Below are positions 9,739 to 20,790 of a stretch of 64,000 bases of DNA, in pieces. The notes beneath the pieces were generated by a model. That model searched no databases and had not been told where the DNA came from. It worked only from the letters and a program-made list of their open reading frames with translations. Made by a program: the position numbers and the translations under genes. This DNA comes from Akkermansiaceae bacterium (GTDB lineage Bacteria > Verrucomicrobiota > Verrucomicrobiia > Verrucomicrobiales > Akkermansiaceae): positions 1,364,001 through 1,428,000 of the forward strand of contig CAJJBQ010000002.1 in assembly GCA_905182405.1 (NCBI GenBank), written 5' to 3'. Every line of letters begins with the position of its first letter. Position 1 is the first letter of the stretch.

Positions 9739-9875
9739 GCTAGTGATCTTAATTCGACGATCAAATCGCAGCAACTGTATTTGTCGCCCCCATTTCCCCG
9801 ACTCGCACATTTTCCATCAGCCTGAAAAATCATTTTTGCACTGGTGGGATCTCCTTCACTCGCTTTCATTGCCTT

Positions 9876-10304
9876 ATGCCTGAAGCAACCACTCTGCCCC
9901 GCTCCGCCCGTGATAAAATCGGTGGAGTCATTTATTTCCCACGTCTCTGCGACAAGGTCCGCTTGATACACGCCGGCACCCTTCATCCCGACTTTCACGG
10001 AAACCTCGGCCTCGGCATGGACCTCTGGGTTTGCCAATTCCTTGGCGTCGCTTACGAAGACCTTAAGGCTCAGATCCTTGCAGGTGCGACCGATGAAGAC
10101 GCTCTCGCCTGGGCCCGTGACAATGGCATCACCCGCCCCGACTACGAACTTGCTTGGTTTACTTCCTACATCACTAATCGCGGTTTACGCGATGACATGA
10201 GTCAGCGTCTCGCAGAACGCAAAAAAGAGGATCCCAAAACCGATCACGATGACATCATCACCTTTATGGACTACATTGAAGTCGACGAAGGACGCAGCCT
10301 TTAA
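9876..10304 (+). CDS. DUF5069 domain protein
   Basis: A 142-residue soluble protein matching the DUF5069 family: [43 protein letters not shown] and [11 protein letters not shown]. The family is common in verrucomicrobia and cyanobacteria and has no known function. It lies 19 bases upstream of the fumarase and may be in its operon. Confidence 0.85.
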   Translation: MPEATTLPRSARDKIGGVIYFPRLCDKVRLIHAGTLHPDFHGNLGLGMDLWVCQFLGVAYEDLKAQILAGATDEDALAWARDNGITRPDYELAWFTSYITNRGLRDDMSQRLAERKKEDPKTDHDDIITFMDYIEVDEGRSL

Positions 10305-10323
10305 ACTTCATCCAAAGAAAACC

Positions 10324-11950
10324 ATGAGCGATTTCCACTATCAGCCCCCTTTCCCTCTCAGCGCCGACGAGACTGAATATGAGCTTCTCACCAGCGATCA
10401 CGTTTCTCTCACTCGAGTTAGACGGCCAAGAGATCCTCAAGGTCGCCCCCGAAGGCCTGAGCCTTCTCGCGAACGAGGCGGTCAAGGCGATCTCCTTTAA
10501 GCTCCGCACCTCTCACATCAAACAAGTCGCCGCCATCCTCGATGACGACTTGGCCACCGAGAACGATCGCATGATCGCTCTCATGCTCCTAAAAAATGCC
10601 GAGATCGCTTCCCACGGAATCCTTCCTGGTTGCCAGGACACCGGCACCGCCATCGTCATGGGAAAAAAGGGCCAACATGTCTGGACCGGAGCCGATGACG
10701 CCGAGCATCTCTCCCAAGGCATTCACAAAACTTACCAAGAGGAAAACCTGCGCTACTCCCAAGTCTCACCCCTCACGATGTTCGAGGAGGTCAATACCAA
10801 GACCAACCTCCCGGCCCAGATCGATCTCTACGCCACCAATAGCGACGAGTATTCCTTCCTCTTCATGACCAAGGGTGGCGGTTCCGCCAACAAGACTTTC
10901 CTCTATCAGGAAACGAAAGCCCTTCTCAATCCCAAGCGCCTCCGTGAGTTCTGCATTGAAAAAATGCGCACTCTCGGCACTGCCGCCTGCCCTCCCTATC
11001 ACCTCGCCTTCGTCATCGGCGGCACCTCAGCCGAGAATTGTCTCAAGACCGTCAAGCTCGCCTCCGCGCGCTACCTCGATGGACTCCCGACTGAAGGTAA
11101 CGAACACGGCCAAGCCTTCCGCGATCTAGAGTTGGAAAAAGACCTCCTCGAAGCCGCCCGCCAAATCGGCATCGGTGCCCAGTTCGGTGGTCGCCACTTC
11201 GCGCACGATGTCCGCGTCGTCCGCCTCCCTCGCCACGGTGCCTCCTGCCCTGTCGGCATCGGCGTCTCCTGCTCGGCCGACCGCCAAGCAAAAGCCAAAA
11301 TCACCAAAAACGGCATCTTTCTCGAAAAACTCGAAGAGAATCCCGGCCAGTTCATCCCCGAGAAATTCCGCGACTGGAAGTTTAAGGGAGTCGAAATCGA
11401 TCTCGACAAAGGTATGGAACAAACCCTAGCCACCCTTTCGAAGTATCCCGTCACCACCGCTGTTTCTCTCACCGGCACCATTATCGTCGCCCGCGATAGC
11501 GCCCACGCGAAGCTCAAGGAGATCCTCGAAGCCGAAGGCGATTTTCCCGACTATTTTAAAGACTACCCCGTCTACTACGCCGGCCCCGCCAAGACGCCCA
11601 AGGGTATGGCCTCAGGCTCCTTCGGCCCCACCACCGCCGGCCGCATGGATCCCTACGTCGATCTCTTCCAGGAAAACGGCGCCTCCATGGTCATGCTCGC
11701 CAAGGGCAACCGCTCCCAAATGGTGACCGACGCCTGCAAGAAGCACGGCGGCTTTTACCTCGGTTCCGCCGGAGGCCCCGCCGCCCTCCTCGCGAAAGAG
11801 CACATCAAGAGCCAGGAAGTCGTCGACTTTCCCGAACTCGGGATGGAAGCTGTCTGGAAAATCAACGTCGAAAACTTCCCCGCCTTCATCCTCGTCGATG
11901 ACAAGGGTAACGATTTTTTCAAGCAAATCAGCCAATGCCCGGTCCACTAA
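10324..11950 (+). CDS. fumA: Class I (iron-sulfur) fumarate hydratase with apparent one-base frameshift
   Basis: Catalyses fumarate to L-malate in the TCA cycle using a [4Fe-4S] cluster. Two frames together give the whole enzyme. Frame one from 10324 reads [21 protein letters not shown] and DHVSL; the other frame continues [19 protein letters not shown] to the end. Compared with E. coli FumA as I recall it, removing a single base near 10411-10417 restores continuous alignment and a length of 541 residues (family about 548). Cluster cysteines are seen in [14 protein letters not shown] and GASCPVG. If the shift is real, translation from the ATG at 10379 could give a protein lacking about 30 N-terminal residues, but its first dozen residues would be out of frame with the family. 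Confidence 0.88.
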
Positions 11951-12117
11951 TTTAGCCAAACGAGCCGGAGCTTCGGACTAAATTCTGTAATACAACTCAA
12001 ATAATCGTTCGCGGCCATAGAGAATACCATTGATTCAACCACTTCTCTCCATAGCTTCACACTTTCTCCCCAATGTGATTTTGGCGCAAATGGGAGCCCC
12101 TTCAACTAATCTGTCAC

Positions 12118-14199
<2,082 letters not shown>

Positions 14200-14294
14200 G
14201 CGGTTGAGGTCTCTGGAAAGGTCATTGCCGCAGGAGGTTCGGCATGGGGTTCAAACAGACTCGCCAAGCTCTCAAAATTGCTTCATAAATTGGC

Positions 14295-14606
14295 ATGCTT
14301 TCCGTCTTCATCGTCGAAGACGAACCCGCCATCGCCGACACTCTCATCTAAGCGCTGGAAACGGAGAATTTCGCCGTAACCCATATTGCCACCGGAGGTG
14401 AGGCGCTAGCGCATTTTGAGAGCCATGCCCCGGACTTCGTCGTGCTCGATATTGGACTCCCCGACTTCACCGGCTTCGATGTCTGCCGCACCATCCGGCA
14501 GAGCTCCCAGGTTCCCATCCTCTTTCTCGCCGCCCGTAGCTCGGAGATTGACCAAATACTCGGCCTCGAACTCGGAGCCGATGACTACGTCACCAAACCA
14601 TTCTCG
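14295..14606 (+). pseudogene. CreB-like response regulator, nonsense-mutated and truncated at the repeat
   Basis: From the ATG at 14295 the frame reads SVFIVEDEPAIADTLI then a TAA at 14349-14351, where the family normally has a tyrosine codon. It continues in the same frame as a receiver domain: phosphoacceptor in VVLDIGLPD, GFDVCRTIR, LGLELGADDYVTKPFSP. The sequence stops matching exactly where the 72-bp repeat begins; no DNA-binding domain follows. The receiver resembles CreB/OmpR-type regulators. The conserved switch threonine in LFLTAR is alanine here (LFLAAR). No histidine kinase is adjacent, so the partner was probably lost too. Confidence 0.8.
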
Positions 14607-14675
14607 CCCCCCTCCGCTCCGGCCCAAAGGCGGCTTCAAGGCCCTCCCGCCAAAAGCAATCTCCTAGCAGTCAGT
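14604..14675 (+). repeat. 72-bp direct repeat, copy A
   Basis: By hand alignment this segment matches 26294-26365 at about 65 of 72 positions, in the same orientation. The most constant parts are CCCCCTCCGCTCCGGCCCA, GGCGGCTTCAAGGCCCTCC and CCTAGCAGT. It begins precisely where the response regulator loses homology. No coding function is evident. It could be a mobile element end, a recombination scar or a small non-autonomous element. Confidence 0.8.
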
Positions 14676-14745
14676 CGCAGAGATACTGAATATCGAAGGT
14701 GGAAGGCCCAACTGTGAATACTCGGTTCTGGATATTTGCCGGGAT

Positions 14746-17700
14746 TTAGCGGCCGCGGAGACGAAGATAAGTTTTGTCTTGATCCGTGCCAATGGGCGAA
14801 GCGAGTCGAACGGTGGTGGTGGAAGTGCCATTTTCGTTGTCGATGCGAGAGACGACTTCTGTCAGCGAAGGATTACTCGACCAGTTTTTCAGGTCAGTGG
14901 AAACTTCGACGGTGAGAGAACCTCTGATTCCAGAGCTCTCATTAAAGGTAAGGGTCAGGTAGTCGTTGATTGAACCGTCGACTTCGAAGGATTGCACGGA
15001 GGCAACGGGGCCGGGTGCGTCGGATGAATCGACAGGGCTTGAGCCATGGAGGAATTCGAAAAAGTTGAGAAGATGGTCGCCATCGTCATCATCTAGGGGG
15101 CCTCCCTGAAGATCAAAGTCGGAAGCCCAAGTGTCATAGGTGAATCCCGATGGTTCTTCAGTTCCCGGTGATCCGCCTTCGTTTTGGCTGCTCATCCAAT
15201 TATTGGGCTCGTTGTGATTGGGGTTCGATGTCGAGTCGACGAGGATCAGGGAGGGGCCCCCGCCATCTGCGGCGGTTGGCCAAGGGGTCTGATCATTGTA
15301 GATGAAGTCTTTGATGGGATCAGGACTAGTGCCCAGAATGAGGATTTGCTCGCCATCGTTGCTGAGCCGACCAGTGAATTCGAACGATTGAACCAATAGC
15401 TGGCCATATCGGGCTTCAAAGGCATCGCGGTCACGTAAGAGAAGAATCCGTTCTCCAATTCCGAGGACGACGTTGTCGGGAAAGCTAAAGTTGATCCCTG
15501 AGGTGAAGCGGACGTCGTTCATATCGAGGGCGCTCTCGCCGATGTTGAAGAGCTCGAGGAATTCAAAATCATCGCGGTCTGAGCTGATGGCGAGTTCCGT
15601 GGGTGTGGTCGGCTTGGCCGGGCGGTAGTGGAATTCAGAAACGACGAGGTTACTGGCGTCCGCTGGAACTGAGTCGACGGTAAAGAACGCTTCATTGAGT
15701 GCACTCCATTCGCCGCTGGTGCTGTTGTAACCTCGGGCGCGAACTAGTGTGGGTTTGCTGAGATTAAATGGAGTAGTGACGTTGTCGCCGCCGCCCACGT
15801 TAGAGGTCTGGCCTCGCAGGGTGAGATCCATGCGGGTATCGGAACTAGTGCCGCTGGCCTGATGGACTTCCACCGCGATGGTGTTGCTACCGGAGACGAG
15901 CGCGGACACTGGAATGGTGGCGTCCTTCCACCCTCCTTCATCTAAAGTGGTGCCGTCGGCGTAGTCGTCAAAGGCGGCGTTGTTGGCAAGATTTTGACGG
16001 AACTGTTCGACACCATTGATGTAAACTGTGGCCCCGTCGTCATACTTCACGCGCAGGAGGAAGTTTAGGAACACAGTCGGGTTCGGGATTTCTATCGTGG
16101 TGCGGTAATAGGTTGTTGCGTATTTGTTTCCAGAATCACCTCCGAAGCTGAGTTCGGTGGCTTCGCCGTCTCCACCGTAACCGAGTGGTGAGGGTCCGGG
16201 CGACCATGCGGTGTCATTGAAATCGATTGCTCTCCATTCGGTGCCTTGGTTCGATCCATTGTCGAGATATTTCCAAGCGTAACCGGTCGTCATATAAGTG
16301 ACCGGCTGTTGCTCGCCGGGTCCACCCCCGCCGAAGGAGGCTTCGGTGGCTGAGGGATTTGGAGCGCCGCCGATCAGGCGTGGGTCGCTGCCGTCGATGG
16401 TATAGTAGATTTTGTCGGCGTCGGTCGACATGGTGAGCGGGGTGTCATCTGAAATTGAACCACCGTGTTGGTTGAAGACTGGGGCGATGATGTCTGGATA
16501 CATTCCGGCAGATTTGAAGCGTCCAACCATGGTTTGAGCGAGGCCCGGGAAGTGGTTGCTGACCAGGTTGTTCTGGTAGTTCAGCCAGTTCTGGTATTCA
16601 CGGAAGCGGTTCCCCCAGCGTGCGGACTCGGCAATGAAGCCCGGCCGTGCCTCATCGACTCGCTTCTGCAAGCGTTCGATATTTTTCGCTGGCGTCATTG
16701 CCCCATCATTGAAGTAGTGTTTGTGGATTCGATCTGCGAGCAACATGGCGAAATCCGTGTTGCCGCTACGCAGGCGTGACATCAGACTCAAAGGTCCTGC
16801 ATCGTTTGCGGAGTGCCCGGGATTGCGCAGGTATCCATCAGCGTCCTTCATCTGGAAGCGGAAGGGTTGTCCCTGGGCCTTGGAGCCGAGCAGCCTGACC
16901 TCGCTTTCCGAATTGCCGCTTACCCACAGAAGCATGAAGTCGATGAGGTTAGCGACATCAATGTTGTTGTCGTTTTTTTCCCAAGGGTTAGAGCCTGATG
17001 CCAGTGCCTTCGCCTCGTTCCAGAAAACGCCGGTGCCGTCATAAACTTTCTCATCGGCGCGGAAGTTGTCGTTGAGGTTGACCACGTCATAGTCCGCCTT
17101 GGGGCCGCCGAAATAGCTTGAGGCCATGTCGGCATTCCAGCGCTCGCGCAGGTGGTATTGCCCCCAGTAGATACCGTTGAGGTAGACGTGCACGAAGCGC
17201 CCGTGAGGAGCAAGGTTACCCATGTCTAACATAGAGTCATCAGTGAAACGGTTGGACATGTAAGCACCGCGGTTAACCATGTCATGGGAACCGCTGCGGA
17301 GGTCCATCACGTCAAAGCGGTCGGTGGGCGGGTAGTGTTTGTAATCAAAACCCTCAAAAAGTGGGTAATTGATCTTGGTGGCGCCGTATTTCGAGCGGAA
17401 GCCGATGCGGATGCTCTTTTTTGGAAAGTTCGTGTAGTATCCACCGAAATGCTTTAATCCCCCGTTTTCTTGAAAGCCGGGTGTGCCGTCAGGGAAGATC
17501 ATCTCTACGGATGCGGGTGACTCACTGCGGATGACGGCTCCGCCTTCATTCTGAAAAGAACTGGGATTTTCGGTGACGATTGACACCGTGGGTACTGATT
17601 TTAGGGAATCAATCATTTGCGGCCCGAAAGTTTCTGATTGGGTGACCGAGTCGCGCATACGGGCTTGGTTAACGACGTCTTCAGGGAAGATGTAGGTGTG

Positions 17701-20700
17701 AGTATCAACGTTCGTGGAAACGTATCCCGTCTTGTAGGCGATGGCTCGCAAGGTGGTAGTTGCGCTGATGCTTATGGGGTCGGTGTAGAGGTTTCCTCTG
17801 CCGGTGGTGGGGGTGCTTCCGTCGGTGGTGTAACGAATCTTAGCTCCATCGGTATTACTGCTAATAGTGACCTCGAATGGGGCATCGTAGAACCCGCGCT
17901 TCGAGGAAAATTTCGTATCGCGCACGAAACCGACAAAGCCGGTGTTGTTAGCCAATCCTGGTGTCGGTGAGGTGAAATATCCCTGAGTCAAGCCGTCGGG
18001 AAAGACACCCCACGAGGTGTTATTGGACTGGGCCGCAAGTGGATTGAATTCAGAGAGAATGAGAGTGTCTGCTCCGTCCTCCTTGGAAAGAGCGAGATAT
18101 TCGCCATTGGAACTTAGACTGAAATTGGTGTGTAGTTCGGCGCCTGCGACAGCCCGATTTTTATCAGAGGCAAATATGATGAGAAGCTCACCCGAAGGGA
18201 GTACCATATTGGGGATACGCCATTTGCGAAGGTCTTTCGGGTCATCTGTGAGATAGTACCCGTTAAGGATGGCGGCTGTGCCACTGGGGTTATAGATTTC
18301 AATCCAATCTGGACTGTCGCCATCTTCGTCAGCGATTAACGAGCTATTGGAGGTGCTGACTTCGGAGATCGCAGGTTCGCCGGGGATAACCACAGTGACA
18401 GTAATTTCGCTGGTCTTTGTCCCCTTGGAATTAGTGGCAGAAAGAATCCATGTTGTCGTTTCTGACGGTGCAAGATTGATTGAAGAAGTACCAGTGATAT
18501 CAGTTCCGTTTAGGCTGAGGCTGTCGGCATTGATGACCTTCCAGTTGAGTTGGATAGGCGTGTCTGGTGCGACGATAATCTGATCGGAATTAAAGAATTC
18601 CATGATCGGAAGCTCGCTTACGCTGAGAGCGATTTCAGCGGTATTGATTCCGTCAGTATTAATTGCCGTGAGGGTATAGGTCGTGTTGGAAAGCGGTCCA
18701 GGATTGAGGGTGATTTGTCCTACCCCATTGTTAGTGACTCCCAAAACATCGCCGATGTCTGGCTCGATGGTGAGTGACGTGAGCTCGCTGTCGATATTCC
18801 ATGATAAGGTCAATGGCGAACCGGTGGGTATGATTTGAGCATTCGGAGAAAAGGAAACGATCTTCGGTCCGATGGGCACAGGGGACAGCGCCAGTTGGAG
18901 TTCTTCGGAGGTGAGGACGCGATCGTAGATCTTAACCTCGTCGATGAGGCCGTTGAAGCTCTGCCCGGCAGGATCGGCAGCGTCACGTCCGTGACCACCG
19001 ACGATCACCGGGAGAGCGTGTCCTGCCATGGTACTACCTGCACCACGGGAAGTCTCGACTCCGTTGACAAAGACAACCTTATCGGTGCCATCAAACTGAA
19101 ACGCAAGGTGGGTCCATTCACCAACCGGCACGACGCCCGCATCACCAAGATCATTACCCCAGCCACCGTAGTGGACATTACTTTCGCTATCAGCACGGAT
19201 CCCATGGTGAAGCATGGCTGCGTTTCCGGGGCCGTCTTCTTGTCCGAAGACCATGTGGTCCACATTGCCCGATGCACCATCCCAATTCACCCAGGCCATG
19301 GCGGTGTAGACAGAATCTGGGCCTAAGCCGAGTTCAGTTCCACTGTATCCAGTCTGGATGTAGGCGTCATTGGCTCCGAGTCGGTTTCCTGAAAAAGCCG
19401 AGCCAAAAGAATCGTCTTTGCCGGTGCTGTAGGTAGCTGCACCGCGCAGAGTGCCGGGGGTAAGCAGGGAGCCGAGGTTTGCGACAACAGTGTCGTTTTC
19501 TTGGTTGAAGGAATAGTAGACTAGTGGTCCATCGGCCGGGGGTGCCGTAGGGATATCGGCAGCATTGTTGGGATCGGAGTTGGCAGTGATTTCGATATTG
19601 TCGTTATAACCGTCCCCGTCGGAGTCGGCTTTGGTTGGGTTGGTTTTATGAATTTGGACCTCGGCACCATCCCGCAGAGTGTCGCCGTCACTATCGGGAT
19701 TCAGGGGGTCGGAATTCGCGGTAATTTCGTCACCATCATTAAGGCTGTCGTCATCACTGTCGGCATCATTAGGGTCGGTGCCGTTTGCGTTAATTTCGGC
19801 GATGTTTGTCACCGAGTCACCATCGGGATCTCCGCTGGCTCCATCGTCACCGATATCAGATTTGGGATTAAGGCCGTGCGTGATTTCATCGCCGTCATTG
19901 ATGCCATCATCGTCGCTGTCGGGGTCGTTGGGGTCGGTGCCGTGGATGTTAGTTTCGTCGTCGTCACTTAGTCCGTCGGTGTCGGTGTCGGCAGCGGCGG
20001 CACCTGGAGGTATTTCGGCTTGAATTTGTGCTTCGGTGAGGATCTCGTCGAAAATTTTCACTTCGTCGATCGCTCCATTGAAGCTCTGTCCGGCAGGATC
20101 AGCCGCGTCACGTCCATGACCGCCGATGATCACATCCATGGCGTGCCCCGACATCGTGCTGCCAGCACCACGCGCAGTCTCTACTCCGTTCACGAAAACC
20201 ACCTTGTCGACCCCATCAAACTGAAACGCAAGGTGGGTCCATTCACCAACCGGCACGACGCCCGCATCTTGAATATCATTACCCCAGCCACCATAGTGGG
20301 CGTTACTTTCGCTATCAGCACGGATCCCATGGTGAAGCATGGCTGTATTTCCGGGGCCATCTTCTTGTCCGAAGATCATGTGGTCCACATTGCCCGATGG
20401 TCCATCCCACTTAACCCAGGCCATCGCGGTATAGACTTCACTACCGTCTCCACCGCCCAAGCCGAGCTGGGTTCCAGTGAGGCCAGTTTGGATGTAGCCA
20501 TCATTCGCTCCGGTGCGATTTCCGTAGAACGCCTTGCCAAATGTTGCGTCTTTACCCGTGCCATATCTCCCGCCACCTACCAAGACGCCGCTTCCCTGCG
20601 TTCCCTGGTTATCAACGACAGTCCCGCTTTCAACATCGAACGGATAGTAAACCAATAAATCCGCCTGGGAGGTTCCAAAAGTGAAAAAGGTTACAATTAA

Positions 20701-20736
20701 AAATCGTAACGTTGATTTCAGGACTCGATGTTTCAT
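14746..20736 (-). CDS. Giant exported protein: LamG, TSP3 repeats, LamG, lamin-tail and CotH-kinase domains
   Basis: 1996 residues. Signal peptide 1-25; LamG 27-240; calcium-binding thrombospondin type 3 repeats (DxDxDGxxD) 250-395; second LamG 404-617; Ig-like segments 620-780; lamin-tail-like 785-900; chitobiase-like segment (APFEVTISSNTDGAKIRYTTDGS) about 945-1015; CotH-like region 1045-1400 (RDTKFSSKRGFYD precedes it; VYLNGIYWGQYHLRERWN within it). Another chitobiase-like piece, a PA14/GBD-like sandwich, a second lamin-tail domain and a short C-terminal beta module follow. CotH domains are kinase-fold proteins; in these large exported proteins the target is unknown. Likely surface-associated, carbohydrate-binding or spore-coat-like scaffold. 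The LamG DNA is nearly duplicated within the gene and in the gene at 24612. Confidence 0.85.
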   Translation of the reverse strand: MKHRVLKSTLRFLIVTFFTFGTSQADLLVYYPFDVESGTVVDNQGTQGSGVLVGGGRYGTGKDATFGKAFYGNRTGANDGYIQTGLTGTQLGLGGGDGSEVYTAMAWVKWDGPSGNVDHMIFGQEDGPGNTAMLHHGIRADSESNAHYGGWGNDIQDAGVVPVGEWTHLAFQFDGVDKVVFVNGVETARGAGSTMSGHAMDVIIGGHGRDAADPAGQSFNGAIDEVKIFDEILTEAQIQAEIPPGAAAADTDTDGLSDDDETNIHGTDPNDPDSDDDGINDGDEITHGLNPKSDIGDDGASGDPDGDSVTNIAEINANGTDPNDADSDDDSLNDGDEITANSDPLNPDSDGDTLRDGAEVQIHKTNPTKADSDGDGYNDNIEITANSDPNNAADIPTAPPADGPLVYYSFNQENDTVVANLGSLLTPGTLRGAATYSTGKDDSFGSAFSGNRLGANDAYIQTGYSGTELGLGPDSVYTAMAWVNWDGASGNVDHMVFGQEDGPGNAAMLHHGIRADSESNVHYGGWGNDLGDAGVVPVGEWTHLAFQFDGTDKVVFVNGVETSRGAGSTMAGHALPVIVGGHGRDAADPAGQSFNGLIDEVKIYDRVLTSEELQLALSPVPIGPKIVSFSPNAQIIPTGSPLTLSWNIDSELTSLTIEPDIGDVLGVTNNGVGQITLNPGPLSNTTYTLTAINTDGINTAEIALSVSELPIMEFFNSDQIIVAPDTPIQLNWKVINADSLSLNGTDITGTSSINLAPSETTTWILSATNSKGTKTSEITVTVVIPGEPAISEVSTSNSSLIADEDGDSPDWIEIYNPSGTAAILNGYYLTDDPKDLRKWRIPNMVLPSGELLIIFASDKNRAVAGAELHTNFSLSSNGEYLALSKEDGADTLILSEFNPLAAQSNNTSWGVFPDGLTQGYFTSPTPGLANNTGFVGFVRDTKFSSKRGFYDAPFEVTISSNTDGAKIRYTTDGSTPTTGRGNLYTDPISISATTTLRAIAYKTGYVSTNVDTHTYIFPEDVVNQARMRDSVTQSETFGPQMIDSLKSVPTVSIVTENPSSFQNEGGAVIRSESPASVEMIFPDGTPGFQENGGLKHFGGYYTNFPKKSIRIGFRSKYGATKINYPLFEGFDYKHYPPTDRFDVMDLRSGSHDMVNRGAYMSNRFTDDSMLDMGNLAPHGRFVHVYLNGIYWGQYHLRERWNADMASSYFGGPKADYDVVNLNDNFRADEKVYDGTGVFWNEAKALASGSNPWEKNDNNIDVANLIDFMLLWVSGNSESEVRLLGSKAQGQPFRFQMKDADGYLRNPGHSANDAGPLSLMSRLRSGNTDFAMLLADRIHKHYFNDGAMTPAKNIERLQKRVDEARPGFIAESARWGNRFREYQNWLNYQNNLVSNHFPGLAQTMVGRFKSAGMYPDIIAPVFNQHGGSISDDTPLTMSTDADKIYYTIDGSDPRLIGGAPNPSATEASFGGGGPGEQQPVTYMTTGYAWKYLDNGSNQGTEWRAIDFNDTAWSPGPSPLGYGGDGEATELSFGGDSGNKYATTYYRTTIEIPNPTVFLNFLLRVKYDDGATVYINGVEQFRQNLANNAAFDDYADGTTLDEGGWKDATIPVSALVSGSNTIAVEVHQASGTSSDTRMDLTLRGQTSNVGGGDNVTTPFNLSKPTLVRARGYNSTSGEWSALNEAFFTVDSVPADASNLVVSEFHYRPAKPTTPTELAISSDRDDFEFLELFNIGESALDMNDVRFTSGINFSFPDNVVLGIGERILLLRDRDAFEARYGQLLVQSFEFTGRLSNDGEQILILGTSPDPIKDFIYNDQTPWPTAADGGGPSLILVDSTSNPNHNEPNNWMSSQNEGGSPGTEEPSGFTYDTWASDFDLQGGPLDDDDGDHLLNFFEFLHGSSPVDSSDAPGPVASVQSFEVDGSINDYLTLTFNESSGIRGSLTVEVSTDLKNWSSNPSLTEVVSRIDNENGTSTTTVRLASPIGTDQDKTYLRLRGR
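18892..19524 (-). repeat. LamG module repeat, copy 2
   Basis: DNA encoding the second LamG domain of the giant protein. Long stretches are nearly the same at nucleotide level as 20017-20655 and 24681-25322, including the run starting CTGAAACGCAAGGTGGGTCC at 19099. The similarity far exceeds what a protein family alone would impose on codons, so recent duplication or gene conversion is inferred. It is the most diverged of the three. Confidence 0.8.
20017..20655 (-). repeat. LamG module repeat, copy 1
   Basis: DNA for the first LamG domain of the giant protein. From about 20221 to 20520 it matches 24901-25200 of the PEP-CTERM gene almost base for base, with only scattered differences by eye. 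The homology ends near the domain boundaries, as expected for module shuffling rather than duplication of a whole gene. Confidence 0.85.
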
Positions 20737-20790
20737 AAAAGGAGGTAGGTTAGGTTACAGAGCCTCTGATCTTAAAGATTCATCAATGAG

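Noticed and set aside
10379..10423. Separate start of the fumarase at ATG 10379
   Set aside because: The first 12 residues from this ATG do not match class I fumarases, while the frame from 10324 does; a one-base frameshift explains the pattern better.
14604..14675. Repeat A as an integron attC site or tRNA-derived att site
   Set aside because: I see no attC core sites or R/L boxes, no adjacent integrase and no tRNA end, so neither can be supported.
19560..20000. Periodic CRISPR-like or tandem-repeat pattern
   Set aside because: The periodicity comes from coding of DxDxDGxxD calcium repeats in the giant exported protein; there are no constant direct repeats with unique spacers.
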